In this document: in pieces, positions 44,721-54,027 of the stretch
How positions within the stretch are numbered: the first letter of the stretch is position 1
Layout of the letters: each line of letters starts with the position of its first letter
From: Paramylibacter ulvae
GTDB lineage: Bacteria; Pseudomonadota; Alphaproteobacteria; Rhodobacterales; Rhodobacteraceae
Reading direction: 5' to 3'
Assembly: GCF_014652655.1 (NCBI RefSeq)
Contig: NZ_BMZF01000003.1
Location: 62,001 to 126,000, forward strand
DNA length: 64,000 nucleotides
The notes under the pieces: model-generated
The model's database searches: none
What the model saw: the letters and a program-made list of their open reading frames with translations, nothing else
What the model was told of the DNA's origin: nothing
Made by a program: the position numbers and the translations under genes

Positions 44721-46771
44721 CGCGCGGCGCGTTTCAATGCATCCAGCACATGTTGCGTGGTCAACACCTCTGGCAGTGGAATGCCATTGGGTGCATTTGG
44801 CCCGTAAACGATGTTGAACGGGATGCCGTAGCGTTGATTTGTGCTCAGAAAAGCCGCAATCGCATCATCAGGTTTTGTCCAATCGGCAACCATTGCCACC
44901 ATGTCTGGCTTGGCCAAAGTGTTGGCGATGTCGTCGCGTTCAATCACAAGTGTTTTGTTTGCCTTACAGGTCAGGCACCAATCGGCGGTGACATCGACGA
45001 ATACGGTTTTGCCTTGGGATACTAGTGTTGGAATTTGGTTGCGGTTAAATGTTTGCCACGGGATGTTTGATGCAATGGCATTCGCATCGGTGCTGGATTT
45101 TGCAAGCGCGATGGGTGACACCATCGCCAAGCCGATCATCGCCAATGCAGAGAGTTTTCGCAAACCTTGTGATATCTTTGTTTGCGCCAAAATCACGATG
45201 GCAACAATTGCCAACGACACTGTGACAAGCACAACATTTACCCCCGCAATTTTGAAAAGCACTGTCGCCAACCAAATGGCAGTAATTGCTAGCAACCCAC
45301 CCAGAACAAATTTCAGTTTGTTCATCCAAGCACCAGGTTTTGGTAAATAACAAATCAAGGTCGGACGCAGCGCAAGCGCAATATACGGAAGTGCCAACCC
45401 AACCCCCAATGCGGTAAACGTCGCAACCGTTTCAAAACTGTTCCCAGACAAGGCAAAGGCCACCGCAGTACCCAAAAACGGGGCAGAACAAGGTGTCGCC
45501 AATAATGCGGCAAAGGCACCCGTCAGATAATCACCAACAAGCCCATCATTGCATTCGGACTCTGCCAGTGCGCTGTTGATTGATTGGGGTAATGTAAATT
45601 CATATATTCCAATCATATTGGCCGCAAATAACAGTAGCATCGAAATCACAAAGGTTAGAAAATATGGGCTTTGGAATTGAATGCCCCAGCCAACTGAATG
45701 GCCCATCGATTTGGCAATGATTAACGTCGCCGCCAAAAGCCACATAAAAGATAAAACGCCCAAGGTCGACATCCAGAAGCCCTGTTTAATGCGTTTTAAC
45801 GAATGGTTTCGAGCCTTGATCGCGCTGGTAATCTTGATCGACAAAACAGGTAAAACACATGGCATGATGTTTAGGATGACACCCCCCACCAGCGCGATGA
45901 AAACAATCCACCATATGCCAGCGCGATTGTTTGAATCTGTGGTGAATGGTGCATCGGATAATTCGCGCGTAACCGCGTCAAAACTTGCAGAGTTTTTTCC
46001 GTTCACAATGGTCAGGCGTAAATCATGGGAGGCAGCGTCATTTTGTAAAATGGGAAATTTTGCCCATAAAACCGCTCCGTTATTTTCGGTGATGATTTGA
46101 GGTTTTCCAAATCGTGTTTGGCCGTATTCAGGAAACACATCAGCTGCAACGAATTGGTCGTTGGTTTCAAATTTGGCGATCAATGTGTGATCGGTCTTGT
46201 TAATTTCGGCACCTAATAATTTTATCGCGCTGCTGTTGTTTAACGGTGGAATTAACGCGTTTGAATTAGCAATGCGGCGCGCCGAAAGACCATCGATACC
46301 AACGCCATTTGCGATTTCGAGGTTCAATTCAAACGTTTCGGGAATGCAGATGTCCGAACAAACGAGCAAATTTACCTTTGCATCCAAAGTAGCGGGTTTT
46401 CCAGTATCTGTTAGAAGAATGTGTAATGGGAAAGTAACGCTCTTTTTATATCCAAAATTTTCGATGCCAAAGGCACTAAATCGTGTCGGAGCAGGCCATT
46501 GAAAGTCAACATTGGCAAGGTTCGCGGAACCCGACCAGTCGATCTCCGGAGGAAGTCCAACTTCGCCTGGGGAACGCCAGTAAGTTTTCCAGTCATCTTT
46601 TAATGTGATATGTAACGCCGCGGATACGGTCGTTTGATCGGGGGCGACACCATTATGGGCGCTAATCAGTTTAGCACTTAATGAGTGGGAAAAATAACCT
46701 TTGGATTCTAACGCAGAAACCTGTGTTCCGATCAGAAGCACAGTCAACAGCGCGACAATGCGCGTAAGCAT
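44717..46771 (-). CDS. DsbD/ScsB-family membrane thiol reductase
   Basis: A 684-residue three-part electron shuttle carrying reducing power from cytoplasmic thioredoxin to the periplasm. A signal peptide is followed by a periplasmic N-terminal domain with a Cys pair in LLVCSDICIPETF, a DsbD-type membrane domain with MPCVLPVLSIK and ATPCSAPFLG (about 285-530), and a C-terminal thioredoxin domain with DVTADWCLTCKANK. The long N-terminal domain and the divergent DsbA-like gene fit ScsB of Scs systems rather than classic DsbD. ATG 46771 has GGGGA ten bases upstream; ATG 46795 is a fair alternative. Confidence 0.88.
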   Translation of the reverse strand: MLTRIVALLTVLLIGTQVSALESKGYFSHSLSAKLISAHNGVAPDQTTVSAALHITLKDDWKTYWRSPGEVGLPPEIDWSGSANLANVDFQWPAPTRFSAFGIENFGYKKSVTFPLHILLTDTGKPATLDAKVNLLVCSDICIPETFELNLEIANGVGIDGLSARRIANSNALIPPLNNSSAIKLLGAEINKTDHTLIAKFETNDQFVAADVFPEYGQTRFGKPQIITENNGAVLWAKFPILQNDAASHDLRLTIVNGKNSASFDAVTRELSDAPFTTDSNNRAGIWWIVFIALVGGVILNIMPCVLPVLSIKITSAIKARNHSLKRIKQGFWMSTLGVLSFMWLLAATLIIAKSMGHSVGWGIQFQSPYFLTFVISMLLLFAANMIGIYEFTLPQSINSALAESECNDGLVGDYLTGAFAALLATPCSAPFLGTAVAFALSGNSFETVATFTALGVGLALPYIALALRPTLICYLPKPGAWMNKLKFVLGGLLAITAIWLATVLFKIAGVNVVLVTVSLAIVAIVILAQTKISQGLRKLSALAMIGLAMVSPIALAKSSTDANAIASNIPWQTFNRNQIPTLVSQGKTVFVDVTADWCLTCKANKTLVIERDDIANTLAKPDMVAMVADWTKPDDAIAAFLSTNQRYGIPFNIVYGPNAPNGIPLPEVLTTQHVLDALKRAAR

Positions 46772-46843
46772 AGATTTAATTTCCCCAAATTTCATAATTC
46801 TTCTTTGGTTTGATCTTTCGCTCAGGTCAATCAACATCTGTTT

Positions 46844-46864
46844 CACATTCACGCGAAGAATGTG
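46844..46864. promoter_or_regulatory. Inverted repeat upstream of the DsbD/ScsB-like gene
   Basis: CACATTC (46844-46850) and GAATGTG (46858-46864) form a perfect 7-bp inverted repeat with a 7-base spacer, 73 bases before the start of the leftward gene. Confidence 0.45.
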
Positions 46865-46872
46865 TCAAATCG

Positions 46873-46890
46873 CATCAAGTTTACTTGATG
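46873..46890. promoter_or_regulatory. Likely operator: perfect palindrome between scsB-like and scsC-like genes
   Basis: CATCAAGT (46873-46880), TT, ACTTGATG (46883-46890): an 18-base perfect inverted repeat in the divergent intergenic region. It lies 54 bases before the DsbA-like start. The size and symmetry suit a dimeric repressor or activator controlling both genes. Confidence 0.6.
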
Positions 46891-46944
46891 TATCTGTGCA
46901 AGCATGATTGAACATAACCAAGTTTTACCAAAAAGGTGCCTGTT

Positions 46945-47670
46945 ATGAAACGTTCTCTGTTCGCCACGCTAGCCGCTGTTGGCATGTTGTCAATGACACC
47001 TGTAACGGCACAGGATTTTAGCGAAGAAGATATTAAACGCCTTGCGATCGAGGCAATATTAGAAAATCCACAAATCGTTATGGATGCGGTGCAAATCCTG
47101 CGTGAACGTGACGAGGCGCAAAAGGTAGCAGACACCGCGCAAGCATTGGCCGAAAACAAAGACACCATTCTGGATGTGTCCAACGCGGTTGTGCTGGGTA
47201 ATCCAGATGGGGACGTTACCATCGTGGAGTTTTTCGACTATAACTGTGGTTATTGTAAACGCGCGGCGCCAGCTGTTCATGATTTGATTGAATCAGACAG
47301 CAATATTCGTGTGATTTACCGCGAATGGCCAATTTTAAGCGAAGGTTCGGTTGCCGCGGCCAAGGTTTCATTGGCTGCACGTAACCAAGGGAAATACGAA
47401 GAATTGCATTGGGCTTTGATGGATCTACAACAGGTGGACGAAGCGACGGCATTGAATGTTGCTCAGGGGCTTGGCATGGATATTGCGCAACTCAAAACAG
47501 ATATGGAATCTGATGAGGTTGCTGAACATATTGCGACATCGCGCAATATTACATCTGCGCTTGGTCTGACAGGGACACCGTCATTCATTGTGGGTGACAC
47601 CGTTGTCCCCGGTTTCGTTCCCAAAGAAAGCCTTGAAGAATTGGTCGCAAAAGTCCGCGCAGAAATGTAA
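46945..47670 (+). CDS. DsbA-family thiol oxidoreductase (ScsC-like)
   Basis: A 241-residue exported thioredoxin-fold protein: signal peptide (about 1-22, ending PVTA), a helical N-terminal segment (about 30-75), then a DsbA-type domain with active site CGYC in FFDYNCGYCKRAAP and cis-Pro motif GLTGTPSFIVG. The helical extension is known in ScsC and BdbD-like proteins that oligomerise. ATG 46945 has AAGG eight bases upstream; the GTG at 46936 is less likely. The divergent membrane thiol reductase is the probable electron donor. Confidence 0.9.
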   Translation: MKRSLFATLAAVGMLSMTPVTAQDFSEEDIKRLAIEAILENPQIVMDAVQILRERDEAQKVADTAQALAENKDTILDVSNAVVLGNPDGDVTIVEFFDYNCGYCKRAAPAVHDLIESDSNIRVIYREWPILSEGSVAAAKVSLAARNQGKYEELHWALMDLQQVDEATALNVAQGLGMDIAQLKTDMESDEVAEHIATSRNITSALGLTGTPSFIVGDTVVPGFVPKESLEELVAKVRAEM

Positions 47671-48456
47671 TTACGTGCCCTTCCAAACGGGGTCACGTTT
47701 TTCTGCAAATGCGCGTGCGCCTTCCAATTGATCGTCAGAGTTGTACAGAACATCCACGGTTTCAAATTGGCTTTGGGTGATTTTGTTCATCGCATCTTGG
47801 AATTTCATATTTTCTGCTTCGCGAACGATCTCTTTGATTGCTGCGTTCACAAGCGGTGGTCCCGATGCGATTAACGCCGCCATTTCGCGGGCCTTTGTCA
47901 TCAATTGATCGGCTGGATGAATGTGGTTAATCATCCCCCAACGCGCGGCCTCGGCGCTGTCTAACCAGCGGCCAGTGAACAACATTTCCATGGCGATGTG
48001 ATAGGGGATGCGTTTTGGCAATTTGATTGATGCCGCATCGGCCACGGTGCCGCTACGAATTTCGGGCAGGGCGAACGATGCGTGTTCAGCGGCGATGATG
48101 ATATCGGCGGACAGCGCCAGTTCCAATCCACCGCCACAGCAAATGCCATTGATTGCGGCGATCACAGGTTTGTTTAAGCCGCGCAATTCTTGCAAACCAC
48201 CAAAACCACCAACCCCGTAGTCACCATCAACCGCATCGCCATCCGCTGCGGCCTTTAGATCCCAACCAGGGCAGAAGAATTTTTCACCAGCACCAGTGAT
48301 GATCGCTACGCGCAACTCTGGATTATCGCGAAAATCGCGAAATATTTCGCCCATGATACGACTAGTCGCCAGATCAATCGCGTTTGCCTTCGGGCGATCA
48401 AGTGTAACTTCCAGAACCGCGCCATTGCGCTTGGTTTTGATTGGCGTATCAGTCAT
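47671..48456 (-). CDS. Enoyl-CoA hydratase (CaiD-like) in the carnitine operon
   Basis: A 261-residue crotonase. It has an AAINGICCGGGLELALSAD oxyanion and active-site segment, LPEIRSGTVADAASIKLP, and a C-terminal GARAFAEKRDPVWKG. In this operon the likely reaction is hydration of crotonobetainyl-CoA to carnitinyl-CoA, as in CaiD, or another short enoyl-CoA. It overlaps the acyl-CoA synthetase stop by eight bases and converges with the DsbA-like gene, directly abutting it. Confidence 0.85.
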   Translation of the reverse strand: MTDTPIKTKRNGAVLEVTLDRPKANAIDLATSRIMGEIFRDFRDNPELRVAIITGAGEKFFCPGWDLKAAADGDAVDGDYGVGGFGGLQELRGLNKPVIAAINGICCGGGLELALSADIIIAAEHASFALPEIRSGTVADAASIKLPKRIPYHIAMEMLFTGRWLDSAEAARWGMINHIHPADQLMTKAREMAALIASGPPLVNAAIKEIVREAENMKFQDAMNKITQSQFETVDVLYNSDDQLEGARAFAEKRDPVWKGT

Positions 48457-50497
48457 CTTTTTCTCCTAAAATGATTAAGGCATCGGCGGCGATTGCACGG
48501 GTTGGTGTACAGATTAACGGGTTTATCTCAATCTCTGTTACGCGCCCTGCGTTGGCAATAACATAGTTTTGCAAAGATAACGCAGCATCAATGATGGCCT
48601 GTTGGTTCGCCGCAGGTTTTCCGCGATACCCTGACAGTACCTTGTTAATTTTCAACTGTGAAATGGCTGCGGCAATGTCTTGGCTGCGTGTCGGAAGTGT
48701 GATCGTGGCGCTGTCGGTTAACAATTCTGACAACACTCCACCCGCCGCGATCGTCATACAATATCCATGCGCAGGATCAAGTGTGACGCCGATTAGTAAT
48801 TCAGCGATGCTATCGATGATCATTTCTTCGATCAGAAAATCGTCACAAAGCATGGATTTTGCTGCTGTTTCTACTGCGGATCCATCGGTGAGGTTTAACA
48901 CCACCGCACCCGCTTCGGTTTTGTGCGCAACCCCTTGCCCTTTGAGCGCAACAGGAAAACCAATGTTTTGTGCCATGGCGGCCAGCGCATTGATATGTGC
49001 CGATGATGTTGATTTTGGCACTGACACGCCAAAATCATTGAGCAGTTGTTTGGATAAATTTTCCGCTAGTGTCTGTGTCTTTGTGGGGGCTTTACCCGCC
49101 AAAACGGGTTGACCGTTTCCCTCCAACTGGCCAAGTTTCGACACCGCTGAGATGGCGGCGAGTGCATCATCAATACCAAGCAGGGGAATGATTTTGTTGT
49201 CTATTAGGATGCGGGCCAAATCCTCTGGCATATTTTCGGGAAGTGTCGCGAGAATGGCCATAGGAACATTGGTCTGATCGCGTGCATCAATCACGCATCG
49301 CATCCCATCGATCCATGCCGATTGATCGCAAATATCCGCGCGCGGAACATCCAACACCAAAAGCCCAAGGCCGATATGTGGTTCCAACATTGCCCGAAAG
49401 GTTGCGGTCATTTCGGATGCATTGCCCCAGATATATGTGTGGTAATCCAACGGATTTGACAGCGCCACCATTGGGCCAAGGGCGTTCGATAGGTTCGTTT
49501 TTTGTGTTTCGTTCAACGATGGAAAAGTCACGTCATACGCCAATGCGCAATCGGCCACCAAACTTGCTTCGCCACCAGAGCAGGACATGGAAACAATTGA
49601 ATTGGATGCAAGCGATCCAACACAATGCAGAATTTTCAATGCTTCCAACATTTGTGGTAAGCTATCGACCTGCGCAATTCCCAGCCGCGTAAACAGAGCA
49701 CGGGCGCTCGCATCGCTCCCAGCCAAGGATGCAGTGTGCGAAATGGTTGCCGATTGTGCACGTTCCGATTTGCCGACCTTGAGTGCCACGATGGCTTTCC
49801 CAAGTGCCTTTGCCGTCGCCGCCAATTGTTGGAATTCGGGCAGATCAATAATGCCTTCGATATGAAGTCCGAGTGCAGTGACACGCGGGTCTGACAATAG
49901 GTGTTCGCCGATTGTGGACAGGCTGATCTGTGCTTGATTACCCGCAGTTACGACATAGGCAATCGGCACGCCGCGTCGTTGCATCGTAAGGTTTATCGCA
50001 ATGTTGGATGATTGGGTGATGATCGCAACCCCACTGTCAACGGGTTGCCCGCCATGTTGATCGGGCCAAAGCGCGACGCGATCAAGATAGTTTATGTATC
50101 CATAACAATTGGGGCCGATGATTGGCATATCACCAGCGCTGTCCAAAAGGGAGGATTGCAGGTCTGCGCTGGTTTCATCCTCTGCAAATGCTTCCGAAAA
50201 TCCGCTGGCAAAACAGATTGCGCCACCAGCACCGATTTCGCGCAATTGTGAAACCACATCAATTGTGGCGTATCTGTTTACGCCGATGAAACAAGCGTCG
50301 GGTGGTGTTGGCAGATCGTGAACAGATGCAACGCAATCGAACCCATGGATAGTTGATTTGGTCGGATGGACGGGATGAATTGATCCATGAAATCCAATTT
50401 TCAACGCTTGTTGAATTATGCTTTCACACCAAGAACCACCGCCAATCACCGCGATTGATTTGGCGCGAAGAAGTCTGGTCAGGTCGCGTGTCATCAT
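48449..50497 (-). CDS. Fused acetate-CoA ligase (ADP-forming)-type acyl-CoA synthetase
   Basis: A 682-residue NDP-forming acyl-CoA synthetase in which alpha (CoA-binding and ligase) and beta (ATP-grasp) parts are fused. The CoA-binding domain begins with SIAVIGGGSWCE (about 14-25), an SHTASLAGSDAS segment marks the ligase part with its likely phosphohistidine, and the ATP-grasp part from about 460 includes PVALKGQGVAHKTEAGAV and a VTEIEINPLI end. In context it would form CoA thioesters of gamma-butyrobetaine, crotonobetaine or carnitine. ATG 50497 overlaps the acyl-CoA dehydrogenase stop. The frame upstream to 50563 is rejected. Confidence 0.85.
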   Translation of the reverse strand: MMTRDLTRLLRAKSIAVIGGGSWCESIIQQALKIGFHGSIHPVHPTKSTIHGFDCVASVHDLPTPPDACFIGVNRYATIDVVSQLREIGAGGAICFASGFSEAFAEDETSADLQSSLLDSAGDMPIIGPNCYGYINYLDRVALWPDQHGGQPVDSGVAIITQSSNIAINLTMQRRGVPIAYVVTAGNQAQISLSTIGEHLLSDPRVTALGLHIEGIIDLPEFQQLAATAKALGKAIVALKVGKSERAQSATISHTASLAGSDASARALFTRLGIAQVDSLPQMLEALKILHCVGSLASNSIVSMSCSGGEASLVADCALAYDVTFPSLNETQKTNLSNALGPMVALSNPLDYHTYIWGNASEMTATFRAMLEPHIGLGLLVLDVPRADICDQSAWIDGMRCVIDARDQTNVPMAILATLPENMPEDLARILIDNKIIPLLGIDDALAAISAVSKLGQLEGNGQPVLAGKAPTKTQTLAENLSKQLLNDFGVSVPKSTSSAHINALAAMAQNIGFPVALKGQGVAHKTEAGAVVLNLTDGSAVETAAKSMLCDDFLIEEMIIDSIAELLIGVTLDPAHGYCMTIAAGGVLSELLTDSATITLPTRSQDIAAAISQLKINKVLSGYRGKPAANQQAIIDAALSLQNYVIANAGRVTEIEINPLICTPTRAIAADALIILGEKDD

Positions 50498-51654
50498 GCA
50501 CCCAATGGGCGCAATAAATCGCGGCTGATAATATGGCGCTGAATTTCTGATGTTCCATCCCAAATGCGTTCCACACGCGCGTCACGCCAAAACCGTTCAA
50601 TGGGGAAATCGTCCATTAATCCCATGCCGCCAAAAATTTGCAATGTGGTATCGGTGACGCGTGCCAGCATTTCAGTGGCATATAATTTGGCGCTCGCGAT
50701 TTCTCGGTTGGCGGGCAATCCTTGATCCAGCCGCCATGCAGCAGCGAGCGTGAGCCAATCGGCGGCATCAATTTCGGTAATCATATCGGCGATCTGAAAA
50801 CCCACGCCCTGAAATTTACCAATAGGTTGGCCAAACTGTTTACGTTCGGCGGCGTAGTTCAACGCATAGTCAAAACAGCGCCGCGCACGACCAACGGACA
50901 TGGCTGCGACCGTCAGGCGGGTGGCGTAAAGCCATTCATTCATTACCGCAAAACCACCGTCAACTTCGCCCAAAACCTGTTCCTTGGGCAAACGACAATC
51001 ATCAAATGAAAGAATGCAGTTTTTATAGCCTTTATGGGATACTGAATTATATCCATCGCGCACATCAAATCCGTGAGTGCCGCGATCAACCAAAAACGTC
51101 GTGATGCGCTTTTTGGGGCCGCGCGGGGTTTCATCAACACCTGTGGCAACAAATACGATAAAGAAATCCGCGTGCTCTGCCCCGCTGATGAAATGTTTGG
51201 ATCCGTTTAAAACCCAGTCATCACCATCGCGCACAGCACTGCAATTCATGCCCCGCACATCAGAACCCGCATCTGGTTCTGTCATCGCCAAGGCATCCAT
51301 GCGATCCCCACGCACGGCTGGCAAAAGATAGCGTTCAATCTGTTCCCCCTGACAAGCCATCAGGATATTTTGAGGACGTCCGAAAAAATGATTGAGCGCC
51401 ATCGAACCGCGCCCCAATTCGCGTTCCACAAGCGCAAAATCCATATGGGTTAGCCCTGCGCCACCAACGGATTCTGGGAAATTACATGCGTAAAAGCCAA
51501 GCTCTTTGGTTTTGTTTTTGATATTTTGGGCGATTTCGGTTGGAACTTCACCGCTGCGCTCTACCAATTGTTCATGCGGATAGATTTCGTTTTCAACAAA
51601 ACTTCGCACCGTATCAACAATCATTTCTTGTTCTTGTGTCAGGCCAAATTGCAT
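50494..51654 (-). CDS. Acyl-CoA dehydrogenase in the carnitine operon
   Basis: A 386-residue FAD acyl-CoA dehydrogenase with ALAMTEPDAGSD, the LQIFGGMGLM C-terminal flavin segment, and a catalytic Glu in ERIWDGTSEIQ. In this neighbourhood it probably oxidises gamma-butyrobetainyl-CoA to crotonobetainyl-CoA, analogous to the CaiA reaction in reverse. ATG 51654 is chosen; a GTG three bases upstream has slightly better Shine-Dalgarno spacing from GAGG. It follows the carnitine dehydrogenase fusion closely. Confidence 0.85.
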   Translation of the reverse strand: MQFGLTQEQEMIVDTVRSFVENEIYPHEQLVERSGEVPTEIAQNIKNKTKELGFYACNFPESVGGAGLTHMDFALVERELGRGSMALNHFFGRPQNILMACQGEQIERYLLPAVRGDRMDALAMTEPDAGSDVRGMNCSAVRDGDDWVLNGSKHFISGAEHADFFIVFVATGVDETPRGPKKRITTFLVDRGTHGFDVRDGYNSVSHKGYKNCILSFDDCRLPKEQVLGEVDGGFAVMNEWLYATRLTVAAMSVGRARRCFDYALNYAAERKQFGQPIGKFQGVGFQIADMITEIDAADWLTLAAAWRLDQGLPANREIASAKLYATEMLARVTDTTLQIFGGMGLMDDFPIERFWRDARVERIWDGTSEIQRHIISRDLLRPLGA

Positions 51655-51659
51655 CACGA

Positions 51660-53096
51660 CTATCCTCTGGTTTGCTTGGGATCGGGCAGGGCTGCATGCG
51701 CCGCTGCCATGGTTGCGAGATTTTCTGCAAGTTCGGGTTGTGGTTCACAAGCGCGGCGTGTTTCAAGGCTGACATGGATTAACAATTGTTCACCTGTGGC
51801 CAACAATGTTCCATCCGCCGCCAACATACGATGGTGCAACCGTAGCTTTTTACCCTTGGCTTCTAATAGCTGTGATTGCACAGAAATGGTGTCACCCGCA
51901 TGGGTTTCCTTGATAAATTGGATATGAATATCAACGGTGAAAAAGCTGTGACCATTGGCGACATAGGTTTCATCCGCCCCGACCGCGCTCATCATCACAT
52001 CGGCAGCATCCGAAAAGACTTGGCCATAACGGCTTTCGTTCATGTGACCATTGTAATCGGTCCAATCCACGGGAATGATCCGATTGGCAGATACGACAGG
52101 TGTTGCCTGTGTCGCGTCAATGGTTGGGCGAAACGATTTTTCGTGGGTGTTGATCAATGCACCCGCGGCTGAATCCTGACCTTTCAGCGCACGCATCATG
52201 GCGACTAGGTTATCATCGCGTAACCGTTCCAATTCACGAATGGATTTTCCGTCCGCTTGGTCATCGGATTGCGCACCAATCGTGTCGACCAATTCATCGG
52301 TTAGTTCAGGCACGTCCATCAGTTTGGTCCAAGGCCATTTTAGGCAGGGTCCAAACTGTGCGATGAAATGTTTCATGCCGGCCTCGCCACCCGCGATACG
52401 ATAGGTTTCGAACAAACCCATCTGCGCCCAACGCAGCCCAAACCCATACCGGATCGCATTGTCGATTTCTTCGGTTGTTGCGATCCCGTCATTGATGAGC
52501 CATAGGCCTTCGCGCCAAACTGCCTCTAGAAAACGATCGGCGATATGTGCGTCGATTTCTTTGCGAACATGTAGTGGGAATAGACCAAGTGAGGTAAGAA
52601 TCGTTTTTGCACGATCTACGATTTCGGTTGGGTTTTGCGCACTTGGTACCAACTCGATGAGGGGCAACAAATACACTGGGTTGAACGGGTGGGTTACAAC
52701 CAGTTGCGCGGCGCAATCCATGCCGTCTTGTAATTCAGACGGCTTGAATCCTGATGTGGATGAACCAATGATCGCGGCGGAAACGACCGACTTTGCAATT
52801 TCTTGATAAACCGCGTGTTTCATGTCCAACCGTTCTGGCACGGATTCTTGCACCCAAGATGCACCCGTGACAGCGTCGCCAATTGTATCGCAAAATGTAA
52901 TGTTGCCTTCGGTTGGCAAAGCGGTGTCGTACAACATCGGAAACGCGCGGCGCGCATTTGCAAGTACCGCATCAATTTTGCGCGCGGCCTCTGGATCAGG
53001 GTCGAACACGCGGACATCCCAGCCATTCAATACGAACCGCGCCAGCCAGCCGCCGCCAATAACACCACCACCAATAATTGCTGCTGTTTTGGTCAT
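51660..53096 (-). CDS. L-carnitine dehydrogenase fused to a betainyl-CoA thioesterase
   Basis: A 478-residue two-domain protein. The first part (about 1-325) is a 3-hydroxyacyl-CoA-dehydrogenase-type enzyme with NAD loop IGGGVIGGGW and VTHPFNPVYLLPLIELV, as in L-carnitine 3-dehydrogenase. The second part (about 335-478) is a hotdog thioesterase with the DYNGHMNESRYGQVFSDAAD motif, as in betainyl-CoA thioesterase. The fusion would oxidise carnitine to 3-dehydrocarnitine and release glycine betaine from betainyl-CoA. It overlaps the upstream BKACE stop by four bases (53093-53096), which puts consecutive steps together. Confidence 0.9.
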   Translation of the reverse strand: MTKTAAIIGGGVIGGGWLARFVLNGWDVRVFDPDPEAARKIDAVLANARRAFPMLYDTALPTEGNITFCDTIGDAVTGASWVQESVPERLDMKHAVYQEIAKSVVSAAIIGSSTSGFKPSELQDGMDCAAQLVVTHPFNPVYLLPLIELVPSAQNPTEIVDRAKTILTSLGLFPLHVRKEIDAHIADRFLEAVWREGLWLINDGIATTEEIDNAIRYGFGLRWAQMGLFETYRIAGGEAGMKHFIAQFGPCLKWPWTKLMDVPELTDELVDTIGAQSDDQADGKSIRELERLRDDNLVAMMRALKGQDSAAGALINTHEKSFRPTIDATQATPVVSANRIIPVDWTDYNGHMNESRYGQVFSDAADVMMSAVGADETYVANGHSFFTVDIHIQFIKETHAGDTISVQSQLLEAKGKKLRLHHRMLAADGTLLATGEQLLIHVSLETRRACEPQPELAENLATMAAAHAALPDPKQTRG

Positions 53097-54001
53097 TTTG
53101 GTGCTCGTTTTGTTAGGTTTAGTTTTTCACGAACCTCTGCGGGGCCGATGATTTCTGCACCCATATTTTCGATGATGATGCGTGCACGCATGACCAAAGC
53201 CTCGTTCGTGGCAAGTTCGCCTTTGCCAAGCCAAAGGTTGTCTTCTAATCCTACACGCACATTGCCACCCGCCAAAACGGACGCGGCAACGAATGGCATT
53301 TCATTGCGGCCAATTGAAAATGCCGACCAGTTCCAATCAGATGGCACATTATTTACCATCGCCATAAAGGTATTCAAGTCATCGGGCGCGCCCCATGGGA
53401 TACCCATGCAGAGTTGCACCAACGCAGGAGATTTCAAAACCCCGCGTTCAACCAAGTTTTTAGCAAGCCACAAATGCCCAGTATCGAATGCCTCAATCTC
53501 TGGCTTTACGCCCAACTCTTCCATCATTGTTCCCATGGCCTCTAACATGCCAGGGGTGTTGGTCATCACATAATCGGCCTCTGCAAAATTCATCGTGCCA
53601 CAATCAAGCGTACAAATTTCGGGCAAACATTCGGCGATGTGCGCCACGCGCTCTTCTGCGCTTGCCATGTCGGTCCCTATACCAAGTGGCAGAGGCGCGC
53701 TTGGTGATCCAAAAACCATGTCACCCCCCATGCCCGCGGTCAGGTTCAATACCATATCAACATTCGCTTCGCGCACGCGATCCGTGACCTCGCGGTAAAG
53801 TTTGGGATCACGTGATGGTACGCCCGTTTCGGGATCACGCACATGGCAATGCACAATCGCAGCACCCGCGTTCGCGGCGGCGATACAGCTGTCTGCGATT
53901 TGTTTTGGGCTTCGTGGTACATGTGGGCTTCGGTCTTGTGAAGATCCAGAACCTGTGACTGCACAGGTGATAAAGACACGTTTGTTTATTTCAAGTGGCA
54001 T
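53093..54001 (-). CDS. BKACE-family 3-dehydrocarnitine cleavage enzyme (CdhA-like)
   Basis: A 302-residue beta-keto acid cleavage enzyme that swaps an acyl group with acetyl-CoA. It has VHCHVRDPETG for zinc binding, LNLTAGMGGD, and GNVRVGLEDNLW. In carnitine catabolism it converts 3-dehydrocarnitine and acetyl-CoA to acetoacetate and betainyl-CoA. AAGGA lies seven bases before ATG 54001. It is the first gene of the leftward operon, facing the regulator across a short operator-bearing gap. Confidence 0.9.
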   Translation of the reverse strand: MPLEINKRVFITCAVTGSGSSQDRSPHVPRSPKQIADSCIAAANAGAAIVHCHVRDPETGVPSRDPKLYREVTDRVREANVDMVLNLTAGMGGDMVFGSPSAPLPLGIGTDMASAEERVAHIAECLPEICTLDCGTMNFAEADYVMTNTPGMLEAMGTMMEELGVKPEIEAFDTGHLWLAKNLVERGVLKSPALVQLCMGIPWGAPDDLNTFMAMVNNVPSDWNWSAFSIGRNEMPFVAASVLAGGNVRVGLEDNLWLGKGELATNEALVMRARIIIENMGAEIIGPAEVREKLNLTKRAPK

Positions 54002-54027
54002 GCTGATTTCCTTGGAACTTTGGTTGA

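Noticed and set aside
52803-53573. 256-residue open frame on the + strand over the carnitine genes
   Set aside because: It spans the junction of two strongly supported minus-strand genes and has no domain.
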